Shown in pieces: positions 27,420 through 35,880 of a stretch of DNA of 64,000 nt. Numbering within the stretch: the stretch's first letter is position 1; the number at the start of each line of letters is the position of its first letter. Under the pieces are notes generated by a model that had not been told where the DNA came from, did not search any database, and saw nothing but the letters and a program-made list of their open reading frames with translations. This DNA is from Lysobacter defluvii IMMIB APB-9 = DSM 18482 (GTDB lineage Bacteria; Pseudomonadota; Gammaproteobacteria; Xanthomonadales; Xanthomonadaceae): assembly GCF_000423325.1 (NCBI RefSeq), contig NZ_AUHT01000008.1, positions 1-64,000 on the forward strand, given 5' to 3'. The position numbers and the translations under genes are program-made.

Positions 27420-28157
27420 CTAGATGTGCAGCCGCCGCCCGCCGTCGATGGTGAGCACGTGCCCGGTCATGTAGCCGCTTTGCAGGCAGGTCAGCACCGC
27501 CTCGGCGATGTCGCGCGGCGAACCCTGCCGGCGCAGCGCGGTGCGCGCCTCGACGGTCGCCAGCGTCTCCGCTTTCACCGGGTTGTCCGACCACAGCACG
27601 TTCCCCGGCGCGACCGCATTGACGCGGACCTCGGGTCCCAGCTCCAGCGCGAGCGAGCGGGTCATCATCACCAGCGCGGCCTTGGCCATGCAGTAGATCG
27701 TGTGGGCCGGCAGCGGGCGTTCGGCGTAGATGTCGACGATGTTCACGATCGAGCCCCGCGCCGCGGCCAGGTGCGGCGCCGCAGCCTGCGACAGGAAGAA
27801 CGGCGCCTGCGCGTTGCTCGCGAACAGCGTGTCCCACTGCGCCGGCGTGGCGGTGCCCACCGGCGTCGCGAAGTAGCTGCTGGCGTTGTTGACCAGCGCG
27901 TCCAGGCGCCCGAAGCGCTCGATGGTGGCGTCCACCAGCCCGGGCAGCCGGTCCAGGTCCGAAAGCTCCGCCTGTAGCGCGAGGACGCTGCCGGGGCGCT
28001 CGGCCTCCAGCTCGGCCTGCAGCGCCTGCATGGCGTCGCCGGAGCTGCGGTAGTGCAGGGCGAGGTCATGGCCTCGGGCGTGGAGCAGCCGGGCCGTCTC
28101 CGCGCCGATGCGGCGGGCGGCGCCGGTGATCAGGGCGACCGGACGTTCTTGTTGCAT
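27420..28157 (-). CDS. pteridine reductase-type short-chain dehydrogenase
   Basis: 245 residues, a Rossmann-fold SDR. The cofactor motif is TGAARRIG; the TGxxxRxG form is characteristic of pteridine reductases (PTR1, FolM). Other marks are LVNNAS, the catalytic YCMAK, and the end VLTIDGGRRLHI. It should reduce dihydropterin or dihydrofolate with NADPH. It converges on folB and the FolK-like gene with a 23-base gap, a pairing that supports pterin metabolism. Substrate (dihydrofolate or dihydromonapterin) cannot be told from sequence. Confidence 0.85.
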   Translation of the reverse strand: MQQERPVALITGAARRIGAETARLLHARGHDLALHYRSSGDAMQALQAELEAERPGSVLALQAELSDLDRLPGLVDATIERFGRLDALVNNASSYFATPVGTATPAQWDTLFASNAQAPFFLSQAAAPHLAAARGSIVNIVDIYAERPLPAHTIYCMAKAALVMMTRSLALELGPEVRVNAVAPGNVLWSDNPVKAETLATVEARTALRRQGSPRDIAEAVLTCLQSGYMTGHVLTIDGGRRLHI

Positions 28158-28247
28158 GCGCGGAATGTTGTCACAGATGCGGGGCCCGGGTCCCTATACC
28201 GCAGGGGCGGGCATGATCGTCGCGGGCAGGGCCGGTAGACTGGCCGG

Positions 28248-29552
28248 ATGCCGTACTTCGACCAAGCACAGAACTGGCTCGCCGACTATCCGTACGCGGT
28301 GACCCTGCTCTCCCTCGCCGCGCTGTTCCTGCTGGCGTGGATCGCCAACTTCATCGTCCGCCGCGTGCTGTTGCGCATCGCCGAGCGCGTGGTCGCCGCC
28401 TCGAGCTTCAAGTGGGACGACGCCCTGCTCGGCCGGGGCGTGCTCTCGCGCCTGGCGCACGCGGTGCCGGCGCTGGTCATCGCCGGCGGCATCGGTGCGG
28501 TGCCGGGCCTGCATCCCGCCGCGGTGGCGGTGATCGGCAACGTCGCGCTGGCCTACGTGGCACTGACCATCGCGTTGTCGATCAGCAACCTGCTCGACGC
28601 GGTCAACGACCTGTACGTGGCGCGCAGCCCCAAGGCCAGGGAGCGGCCGATCAAGGGCTACCTGCAGGTGCTGAAGATCATCATCTTCGTGCTGGCCGCC
28701 GTGCTGATGGTCGCGGCGCTGATCGAGCGCTCGCCGCTGCTGCTGCTGTCGGGCTTTGGTGCGATGAGCGCGGTGCTGATGCTGGTGTTCAAGGACTCGA
28801 TCCTGTCGCTGGTGGCCAGCGTGCAGCTGAGCAGCAACGACATGATGCGGGTCGGCGACTGGATCGAGATGCCCTCGCAGAACGCCGACGGCGACGTCAT
28901 CGACATGGCGTTGAACACGGTCAAGGTCCAGAACTGGGACAAGACCATCACCACCATCCCCACCTACAAGCTGATCAGCGAGAGCTTCAAGAACTGGCGC
29001 GGGATGCAGGAGTCGGGCGGACGCCGCATCAAGCGCGCGCTGCTGATCGACCAGTCCTCGGTGCGCTTCCTGTCCGACGAAGAGCGCGACCGCCTGTGCC
29101 GCATCGCCCTGATCGACGCCTACCTGGATGCCAAGCGCCAGGAGCTGGAGGACTGGAACCGCGACCTGCTGGCCGCCGGCAAGGACCCGGTCAACACGCG
29201 CCGGGTCACCAACATCGGTACCTTCCGCGCCTATGTCGAGCAGTACCTGCGGGCCCATCCCGGCATCCACCAGGGCATGACCCTGATGGTCCGCCAGCTG
29301 GCGCCGGGCCCGACCGGCCTGCCCATCGAGCTGTACTGCTTCACCGCCAGCGTGGCCTGGGTCGACTACGAGAACACCCAGTCGGACATCTTCGACCACC
29401 TGATCGCGATGCTGCCGGAGTTCGGCCTGCGGCTGTACCAGGCGCCCGGCGGCGCCGACCTGGCCCAGGCCTTCGAGGGGCCGCGGCGCAGGATCGAGGA
29501 CGGGGCGGGCCATGCGCCGCAGCAGGGAACTGAACCCCTGCCGAGGACTTGA
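28248..29552 (+). CDS. MscS family mechanosensitive ion channel (YbdG-like)
   Basis: 434 residues: about five transmembrane helices (17-39, 70-90, 95-115, 137-157, 160-180), the pore helix GFGAMSAVLMLVFKDSILSL, the beta domain (RVGDWIEMPSQNADGDVIDM, TVKVQNWDKTITTIPTY) and a long cytoplasmic part. The insert in the C-terminal domain and the total length resemble E. coli YbdG, not the short MscS. It gates under membrane tension and releases solutes in osmotic downshock. It diverges from the pteridine reductase gene. Confidence 0.92.
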   Translation: MPYFDQAQNWLADYPYAVTLLSLAALFLLAWIANFIVRRVLLRIAERVVAASSFKWDDALLGRGVLSRLAHAVPALVIAGGIGAVPGLHPAAVAVIGNVALAYVALTIALSISNLLDAVNDLYVARSPKARERPIKGYLQVLKIIIFVLAAVLMVAALIERSPLLLLSGFGAMSAVLMLVFKDSILSLVASVQLSSNDMMRVGDWIEMPSQNADGDVIDMALNTVKVQNWDKTITTIPTYKLISESFKNWRGMQESGGRRIKRALLIDQSSVRFLSDEERDRLCRIALIDAYLDAKRQELEDWNRDLLAAGKDPVNTRRVTNIGTFRAYVEQYLRAHPGIHQGMTLMVRQLAPGPTGLPIELYCFTASVAWVDYENTQSDIFDHLIAMLPEFGLRLYQAPGGADLAQAFEGPRRRIEDGAGHAPQQGTEPLPRT

Positions 29553-29618
29553 CCGGGCGCAAGATCGGCGCCCGCGGCGGCGGCACATTGGGGCCATCCA
29601 AGCTGAGGGAGGTGCCCG

Positions 29619-29786
29619 ATGAACCCGGTACTGGTGGAACTGTTCGCTCGCCCGGTGGGCTGGCTGTCGCTGGGCGGCGTGCTGTTCATGATCGGCCTTT
29701 CGGTGTGGCTGGCGCTGTATGCGCGGCGGCGGATGGTGCAGGACGAGAGGGACGAGCGGGAGCGGGGTGGGCCTGAGCCGTACTGA
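29619..29786 (+). CDS. small membrane protein, DUF3149-like
   Basis: 55 residues beginning MNPVLVELFARPVGWLSLGG. A short N-terminal amphipathic part is followed by one helix (about 15-35, LSLGGVLFMIGLSVWLALYA) and a highly charged tail (RRRMVQDERDERERG). The LF..PVG..SL start and one-helix form match DUF3149 proteins. GGGAGG lies 5 bases before the ATG. Its function is unknown. It is followed by a REP-like palindrome. Confidence 0.7.
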   Translation: MNPVLVELFARPVGWLSLGGVLFMIGLSVWLALYARRRMVQDERDERERGGPEPY

Positions 29787-29798
29787 GGGGGGAGGCTG

Positions 29799-29844
29799 CC
29801 CTCATCCGCCCTTCGGGCACCTTCTCCCGCGAGCGGGAGAAGGG
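29799..29844. repeat. REP-like palindromic element, copy 1
   Basis: 46 bases containing the hairpin CTTCTCCCGCGAGCGGGAGAAG and an adjacent GCCCTTCGGGC palindrome. Its reverse complement matches 55937-55982 with two differences. It lies between the DUF3149-like gene and the methyltransferase gene. Confidence 0.85.
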
Positions 29845-29917
29845 AATGGCGTGGAGCGTTGATGCGGGGGACAGTACGCACTCGCTATCCTGCCGGGCCG
29901 TTTCGCAGGAGTACGCC

Positions 29918-31120
29918 GTGAGCCCGAGTACGCTTCCCGATCCGTCGCCCGAGGCGGTTGCGCACAGTGCGCGGTTGCAGGAGCTGGTCCGCGCCCGGAT
30001 CGACGAGGCCGGTGGGGCGATCCCGTTCCGGGAGTTCATGGAGCTGGCGCTGTACGCGCCGGGACTGGGCTACTACAGCGCCGGGGCGAGCAAGTTCGGG
30101 GCGGAGGGGGATTTCGTCACCGCGCCCGAGCTGGGGCCGATCTTCGCCGCCTGCGTGTCCGAGGCGATCGCGCCGGTGCTGCAGCAGATCGGACCGCAGG
30201 CACGATTGCTGGAGCTGGGTGGCGGCACCGGTGCGTTTGCCGAGGTCGCGCTGAAGCGGCTGCTGGAGCTGGATGCGCTGCCGGACCGCTACTGCATCCT
30301 GGAACCCAGTGCGCAGCTGCGCGAACGCCAGCGCGAGCGCTTGCAGCAGCGGCTGATCCCGCCGGTGTTCGAGCTGGTCGAGTGGGTGGACGGTCCGTTC
30401 GAGGACGACTGGGAAGGCGTCGTGTTCGCCAACGAGGTGATCGACGCGCTCCCGACTTCGCGCTTCGCGATCGAGGGCGGGAGCGACGAGGAGCCCGGCG
30501 AGGTGCTGGAGGAGCATGTCGCGGTCGAGGAAGGCCGGCTGGTGCGGGTGCTGCGCCCCACCGATGCGTTCCTCACCAACACCGTGCGGTTCCTGGAACA
30601 ACGCATGGACCGGCGCTTTCCCGACGGCTACCGCAGCGAGGCGCTGCCGCAGCTGCCGTACTGGATCCAGGCGGTGTCCGGTGGCCTGCAGCGCGGGGCG
30701 ATGCTGTTCGTCGACTACGGCTACGCGCGCCGGGAGTACTACCTGCCCGAGCGCGACGACGGCACCTTGCGCGCCTATTACCGCCACCACGTCCACGGTG
30801 ACCCGCTGGCCTGGCCTGGACTGCAGGACATCACCGCGTCGGTGGACTTCACCGCGCTGGCCGAGGCCGGGGTGGCGGCAGGCTTCGACTTCGCCGGGTA
30901 CTGCAGCCAGGCCAGCTTCCTGATGGGCAACGGCATGAACCACGTGCTTGGCCGCATCGAGAAGATCCAGGACGAGGCCGAGCGCCAGCGGCGCACCAAC
31001 GAGGTCAAGAAGCTCACCCTGCCCAGCGAGATGGGCGAGCGCTTCCAGGTGATGGGTTTCCAGAAGGACGTCGAGTTCGGCATCGCCTTCCTGGCCGGTG
31101 ACCTGAGCCACCGGCTGTAG
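29918..31120 (+). CDS. class I SAM-dependent methyltransferase, MidA/NDUFAF7 family
   Basis: 400 residues. The N-terminal region has GAIPFREFMELALYAPGLGYY and DFVTAPELGPIFA; the SAM site is LLELGGGTGAFA (about 93-104), followed by FANEVIDALP and LFVDYGYARREYY. These are the marks of the MidA family, which in mitochondria methylates an arginine of complex I. The bacterial role is not proven. GTG 29918 is chosen because it follows AGGAG at a good distance. The stop is one base before the VanZ-like gene. Confidence 0.88.
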   Translation: MSPSTLPDPSPEAVAHSARLQELVRARIDEAGGAIPFREFMELALYAPGLGYYSAGASKFGAEGDFVTAPELGPIFAACVSEAIAPVLQQIGPQARLLELGGGTGAFAEVALKRLLELDALPDRYCILEPSAQLRERQRERLQQRLIPPVFELVEWVDGPFEDDWEGVVFANEVIDALPTSRFAIEGGSDEEPGEVLEEHVAVEEGRLVRVLRPTDAFLTNTVRFLEQRMDRRFPDGYRSEALPQLPYWIQAVSGGLQRGAMLFVDYGYARREYYLPERDDGTLRAYYRHHVHGDPLAWPGLQDITASVDFTALAEAGVAAGFDFAGYCSQASFLMGNGMNHVLGRIEKIQDEAERQRRTNEVKKLTLPSEMGERFQVMGFQKDVEFGIAFLAGDLSHRL

Positions 31121-31121
31121 C

Positions 31122-31541
31122 GTGCTGCGCGACTTCCATTGGCCACGGCTGTGGGTGGCCGGCTGGCTGGCGATGCTGGCGCTGGTCGCCACCGGCTCGT
31201 TGATGCCGTCCAGCGGCCTGCCGGACGTCGCCTTCCCCGGCGCGGACAAGCTGCAGCATGGCGGGGGCTATGCGGCGATGTCCGCGTACGCGGTGATGTT
31301 GTTCGCGACCCGCCGCGCGCGCTGGACGGCAGCGGCGGGGCTGCTGGCCTTCGGCATCGCGATCGAGCTGGCGCAGGGTGCGTTCACCGTGGACCGCAGC
31401 CCCGAGCTGGCGGACGTGTTCGCCAATGCGGCCGGCATCGTGGCCGGGTTGCTGGCGGCGCGGACGCGGCTGGCGTTGTTGCTGCAGCGCGTGGACCGTC
31501 GCCTTGCCGGTGCGCGGGAACAGGACGGCCGCGCGGGCTGA
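31122..31541 (+). CDS. VanZ family membrane protein
   Basis: 139 residues, four hydrophobic helices. The VanZ marks are SLMPSSGLP after helix 1, the short DKLQHGGGYAAMSAY segment leading into helix 2, and IAIELAQGAF with DVFANAAGIVAGLLAA. The GTG start follows the methyltransferase stop after one base, so the two are probably translated together. VanZ-like proteins have no general assigned function; resistance is not implied. Confidence 0.85.
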   Translation: MLRDFHWPRLWVAGWLAMLALVATGSLMPSSGLPDVAFPGADKLQHGGGYAAMSAYAVMLFATRRARWTAAAGLLAFGIAIELAQGAFTVDRSPELADVFANAAGIVAGLLAARTRLALLLQRVDRRLAGAREQDGRAG

Positions 31542-31586
31542 GCGGCGCCGTGGGCGCGTACACCGTTGCGGTCCTGTCGGACCGGG

Positions 31587-32813
31587 TCAGGGCTTCTTGC
31601 CGGTCGCCTCCGCCACGGCACGCACCCGCGCCTTGCGCATCGCCTCGCCGATCGCCGGTCCCTCAAGCCCCGGCGGCAGGTCCGCGGCCCGCACCGAGCA
31701 GGCGGCGGCATGGGCGGCGAGCAGGCCCTCGCGCGAGGGGTAGGGCAGGTCCTCCAGTCCGGTGCGGCCGCGCTTGTCGGCCTCGCACGCGATCGCCAGC
31801 AACTCGATGCGCTCCGGCCGGCGGAACGCGTCGCAACGCTCCAGCAGCTTGACCACGGTGCTTGCGCGCAGCTCGCCGAAGCGGTGCACGTTAAGGTGCT
31901 CGCGGCAGACCATCTCGGCGAAGCGGCAGTGCTCGGACGGCAGCCGCAGCCGCGCGCACAGCGCCCGCAGTGGCGCCACCCCGGCCTGCTCGTGGCCCAG
32001 GTGCCTGGGCAGCACATGCGCCGGCGTCAGCGCCTTGCCCAAGTCGTGCACCAGGGCGGCGAAGCCGACCAGGTCGTTCCCGGGCGCGAGCCGCGCGGCC
32101 ATGTCGCAGACCAGCTCGACGTGGACCCCGGTGTCGACCTCGGGGTGGTATTCCGCGCGCTGGGGCACCCCGTACAGCGCGTCGACCTCCGGCAGCACCA
32201 CCGCCAGCGCGCCGCAGCCGCGCAGGGTCTGCAGGAAGGCCGAGGGCCGGGGCGCCGATACGGCCTTGCGCAGTTCCTGCCAGACCCGCTCCGGGACCAG
32301 TTCGGCCAGCTCGCCGGAGTCCACCATCGTGCGCATCAGCGCCATGGTTTCATCCGCCACGGTGAACCCCAGCGGCGCCAGGCGAGCCATGAAGCGCGCG
32401 GCGCGCAGTACCCGCAACGGGTCCTCGACGAAGGCCGGGCCCACGTGGCGCAGCACCCGTGCCTCGATGTCGGCGGCGCCGCCGTATGGATCGACCAGCC
32501 TGCCGTCCGGGTCCTCGGCGATGGCGTTTATGGTGAAGTCGCGCCGCCCCAGGTCTTCCTCCAGCGTGACCGAAGGCGCCGCATCGACCACGAAGCCGCG
32601 GTGGCCACGCCCGGACTTGCGCTCGGTGCGTGCCAGCGCGTGCTCCTCGCCGGTGTCCGGGTGCAGGAAGACCGGGAAGTCGCGGCCGACCGGCTTGAAG
32701 CCGGCGGCCTCCATGGAAGCCTGGGTTTCGCCGACCACCACCCAGTCGCGGTCGCCGGGCGGCAGGCCGAGCAGCCGGTCGCGGACGGCGCCGCCCACGA
32801 GGTAGACCTTCAT
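31587..32813 (-). CDS. cca: multifunctional CCA tRNA nucleotidyltransferase
   Basis: 408 residues, the length of the E. coli-type enzyme. It adds or repairs the 3' CCA of tRNA. Marks: [27 protein letters not shown], the [14 protein letters not shown] segment, [15 protein letters not shown] and, in the C-terminal half, an HD phosphohydrolase domain (VHDLGK). ATG 32813 gives the standard MKVYLVGG start; an in-frame ATG 9 bases upstream is also possible. Confidence 0.96.
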   Translation of the reverse strand: MKVYLVGGAVRDRLLGLPPGDRDWVVVGETQASMEAAGFKPVGRDFPVFLHPDTGEEHALARTERKSGRGHRGFVVDAAPSVTLEEDLGRRDFTINAIAEDPDGRLVDPYGGAADIEARVLRHVGPAFVEDPLRVLRAARFMARLAPLGFTVADETMALMRTMVDSGELAELVPERVWQELRKAVSAPRPSAFLQTLRGCGALAVVLPEVDALYGVPQRAEYHPEVDTGVHVELVCDMAARLAPGNDLVGFAALVHDLGKALTPAHVLPRHLGHEQAGVAPLRALCARLRLPSEHCRFAEMVCREHLNVHRFGELRASTVVKLLERCDAFRRPERIELLAIACEADKRGRTGLEDLPYPSREGLLAAHAAACSVRAADLPPGLEGPAIGEAMRKARVRAVAEATGKKP

Positions 32814-32849
32814 GTGGCCCATGGTCGCATCGCCGTCACCATCCCGCGG

Positions 32850-34907
32850 TCAGGAACCCGCCGGGCACCGGAACTCCTTCCGCGGCCCGTCCGTCCGCCC
32901 CTCCATCCGGTCCGTGAGCCGCAGCGCATCCCCATCCAGGCGCCAGTCGTAGATCACGCTGAAGGCCAGCACCCGGGCGACGTACTCGCGGGTTTCCTTG
33001 TAGCTGATGGTTTCGATCCAGAAGTCCGCGTCCATGCCGGGGCGCTGCGAGCGCCAGCGGGCCAGCGGCGCGGGACCGGCGTTGTAGCCGGCGATCGCGA
33101 AGTAGGGCTTGCCGCCGGTCTCGTCCAGCATCTGGCGCAGGTAGGCGGTGCCCAGCACGATGCTGGTCTCCGGGTCGTACAGGCTCTGGCCGCCTTCCCA
33201 TCCGTAGCCGATGCGGCGCGCCACCGCGGCGCCGGTGGACGGGAGGACCTGCATCAGGCCGCGGGCATCGGCCGGGGAGCGGGCGTCGGGGTTGAAGATG
33301 CTCTCGGCGCGGATCTCCGCCGCGGCCCAGGCCGGATCGATGTCGTTGCGCGCGGCCTCGCGGCGGATCACCTCGTCGTGGTGCAGCGGGAAGCGCAGGC
33401 CGTAGAGGCGGTTCTCGCCCTCGCCGCGCAGGGCGAACACCGCACGGTCGAACCAGCCGTTGGCCTGCGCCATGGCGACTGCGTAATGACGGCCGGTGTC
33501 GCTGAAGCCCTCGACGGCGCGGCTCCACTCCAGCACCGCCCAGCGGTGGCGGCCGATGCGGTGCAGCCGTAGCGCGCGCTGGAGCGCAGGGTCCGCCTCC
33601 ACCGCGCGGCGGGTCGCCTCGTCGGCTTCCACGCCACGGGGGCACAGGGCGTAGGGCAGGTCCAGGCGATCGGCGGCCAGGAAGCCGTGGAACTCGGGCT
33701 TGCGGGCGGCGGCGCGGTATTTCTCCTGGGCCGTCGCGGGATCTCCGGTCAGCTCCGCCAGCCGCGCCTCGAAGTACTGGTAGCGCGAATCATTACGTTG
33801 CTCCGGCCCCATCAGGCGGATCGCCGCCAGTGCCGCCGGCCAGTCCGAGCGCGACAGCGCCTCGCGCACCCGCCACTCGTGCAGCTGGTCGTCGTAGCTC
33901 GACGCCGGCACCCGGGCCAGGCGCTCGGCGCCGCCGGGCAGGTAGGACGCGACCGTCCAGAGGGCGACCTGGAACAGCACGCGGCCACGGTCGTCTTCGG
34001 TGAAGCCCAGCGCCTGCGCGTACTGCGGCAGCATCGACTCGGCACGGTCCGGGTCCTCCTTGCCCAGCCGCGCCAGGCCATGGGAGGCGATCAACCGGCT
34101 GCGATCGGTCCTGGGCCATTGCAGGGCGCGCGCATGCGGGGCGGCGATGAACGCCGCGTAGTCCTCGCCCAGCTCACGGTCGGCGCCGGCGAAGCCACGC
34201 GCGATCGAGCGCATCACGCCCGGCTCCCACTTCTCCGCCGCCATCTCCAGCCGCTGCCAGCGCAGCGCGTCCGGCAGGCCGCCCTGCGCGGCCAGCGAGT
34301 CGAACACCGGGTCGCAGGCATCGGGCAGGGAACGGCCGCTGCTGGTCCAGATCGACTGCGCCTCCCGGGTCCAGTCCTTGCCCAGCTGGCCCTGCTGCGC
34401 GCGCGCGTCCAGCCAGGCGCAGCGCAGGGCGGTGTCGGTCACCGTGTCGTCCCAGGCGCGCAGGAAGGAGGCCGGCGCGCGGTGCCGGGCCATGGCGGCC
34501 AGCCACAGGCGGCGGGTTTCCGCGGCGACCGCTTCGCCCCGGTACTGCTGCAGGAAGGCCAGCACGCGCGATTCGTCGGCAGGCGTCATGTCGCGCACCA
34601 GCGCGGCGTGCTCGACCCAGGGATACAGCGGGTGGGAGGCCAGGTCGCCCGGGACGGCATGCATGCGCCCGGCTGCGGCATCGGACAATGCGCGCTCGAT
34701 GCGCGGGAGCGCGGGGTCCTCGAGCGGCTCGATGTCCAGCTCCGGCGGGGCCGCGGCGGGCGTGCCCTCGGGCGTCGGCGCCAATTCGGGTGGCGTCGCG
34801 GGCTCCTGTTCCTGGGACAGGCCGCCGGGGGCGGGTTGGGCGCATGCAGTGCCGGCGACGGTGCCGAGCAGTGCAGCCAGTACGATGTGGAGGGGTCGGG
34901 GCAGCAT
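32850..34907 (-). CDS. slt: soluble lytic murein transglycosylase
   Basis: 685 residues. A signal peptide (to about 24, TACAQ) and a Pro/Glu-rich linker (25-60) precede a long helical superhelix (about 65-500). The C-terminal lysozyme-like domain carries the catalytic Glu535 in IRAESIFNPDA, followed by GLMQVLPSTGA and FAIAGYNAGP. It cleaves peptidoglycan between MurNAc and GlcNAc to give anhydro ends. The start at ATG 34907 fits the signal peptide. It lies 36 bases upstream of cca in the same direction. Confidence 0.95.
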   Translation of the reverse strand: MLPRPLHIVLAALLGTVAGTACAQPAPGGLSQEQEPATPPELAPTPEGTPAAAPPELDIEPLEDPALPRIERALSDAAAGRMHAVPGDLASHPLYPWVEHAALVRDMTPADESRVLAFLQQYRGEAVAAETRRLWLAAMARHRAPASFLRAWDDTVTDTALRCAWLDARAQQGQLGKDWTREAQSIWTSSGRSLPDACDPVFDSLAAQGGLPDALRWQRLEMAAEKWEPGVMRSIARGFAGADRELGEDYAAFIAAPHARALQWPRTDRSRLIASHGLARLGKEDPDRAESMLPQYAQALGFTEDDRGRVLFQVALWTVASYLPGGAERLARVPASSYDDQLHEWRVREALSRSDWPAALAAIRLMGPEQRNDSRYQYFEARLAELTGDPATAQEKYRAAARKPEFHGFLAADRLDLPYALCPRGVEADEATRRAVEADPALQRALRLHRIGRHRWAVLEWSRAVEGFSDTGRHYAVAMAQANGWFDRAVFALRGEGENRLYGLRFPLHHDEVIRREAARNDIDPAWAAAEIRAESIFNPDARSPADARGLMQVLPSTGAAVARRIGYGWEGGQSLYDPETSIVLGTAYLRQMLDETGGKPYFAIAGYNAGPAPLARWRSQRPGMDADFWIETISYKETREYVARVLAFSVIYDWRLDGDALRLTDRMEGRTDGPRKEFRCPAGS

Positions 34908-34974
34908 GGCCCGGACTATATCGATGCCGCGGTGAAACCCGCAGCCCCCGTCTTCACCTTCCCGCCGGAGTTCC

Positions 34975-35775
34975 ATGGACGTCACCTGGTTGCTGTTCCC
35001 CCTGCTGGGCGTCGTGGCCGGCGTGCTCGCCGGCCTGCTGGGCATTGGCGGCGGGCTGGTGCTGGTGGCCGCGCTGGCCTGGCTGCTCCCGGCGCTGGGC
35101 ATTCCCCAGGAGGCGGCGATGCACGCGGCGCTGGCCAGCTCCCTGGCCAGCATTGTGCTGACCGCCGCCGCCTCGGCGCGGGCGCATGCAGCCCGCGGCA
35201 GCGTGCTGTGGCCGACGGTGGCCTGGATGGTGCCGGGACTGCTGCTGGGCGGATGGCTGGGAAGCGCGTTCGCGGTGCGCGTCGACGAGGCCGTGCTGCG
35301 CTGGCTGGTGGCGGGCTATTGCCTGCTCGCGGCGGCGCAGATGCAGTTCGGCAAGCCACGCCTGGTGGCCGGAGGCGAGGTGCCGGCGCCCCGCGGCGCG
35401 CCAATGCTCGCGGCCGGAGGGCTGATCGGCGCGGTGTCGTCGGTGGTCGGCATCGGCGGCGGCAGCATGACGGTGCCGCTGCTGGTCTGGCGCGGGGTGG
35501 TGCCAGTGCGCGCGGTGGGGACCTCGTCGGCGTGCGGGGTGGCGATCGGCCTGGCCAGCGCGGCGGGCTATGCGCTGCATGCCCCGGCCGGCGCGCTGCC
35601 GGAGCACGCGATCGGCTACGTGTACCTGCCCGCGGCCATCGGCATTGCCCTGGCTTCGGTGCTGGCCGCGCCGTGGGGCACTCGACTGGCGCACCGGCTC
35701 GCGGGTCCGCAGCTCAAGCAGGTGTTCGCGATCTTCCTGGCGCTGGTCGGGCTGAGCCTGCTGCTGGGCGGCTAG
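34975..35775 (+). CDS. TauE/SafE family membrane permease
   Basis: 266 residues, about eight transmembrane helices in two repeated halves. Each half carries the family's glycine motif: [14 protein letters not shown] (about 18-31) and [17 protein letters not shown]. These proteins export sulfite, sulfoacetate or other organic anions; the substrate is not evident. It diverges from slt with 67 bases between. Confidence 0.9.
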   Translation: MDVTWLLFPLLGVVAGVLAGLLGIGGGLVLVAALAWLLPALGIPQEAAMHAALASSLASIVLTAAASARAHAARGSVLWPTVAWMVPGLLLGGWLGSAFAVRVDEAVLRWLVAGYCLLAAAQMQFGKPRLVAGGEVPAPRGAPMLAAGGLIGAVSSVVGIGGGSMTVPLLVWRGVVPVRAVGTSSACGVAIGLASAAGYALHAPAGALPEHAIGYVYLPAAIGIALASVLAAPWGTRLAHRLAGPQLKQVFAIFLALVGLSLLLGG

Positions 35776-35795
35776 CGTCCTCCGCGCCGGGGTGG

Positions 35796-35852
35796 TTGTG
35801 GCCCTGCGCCGGATGGATTACAAACGGCGTGCCGCAAACAGGGGTGCGGCGC
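35796..35852 (+). promoter_or_regulatory. candidate promoter and leader hairpin of the TonB receptor gene
   Basis: TTGTGG (35796-35801), 17 bases, TACAAA (35819-35824). Directly after it is an 8-bp hairpin (35829-35836 with 35845-35852) in the leader, then GGAGAGAGA before the ATG. No Fur box was recognised. Confidence 0.35.
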
Positions 35853-35880
35853 CAACGTACTGCTCACGGAGAGAGAGTCG

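Noticed and set aside
31122-31541. VanZ-like gene as part of a glycopeptide resistance locus
   Set aside because: No vanA, vanH or vanX homologue is nearby; VanZ-domain proteins are widespread without that role.
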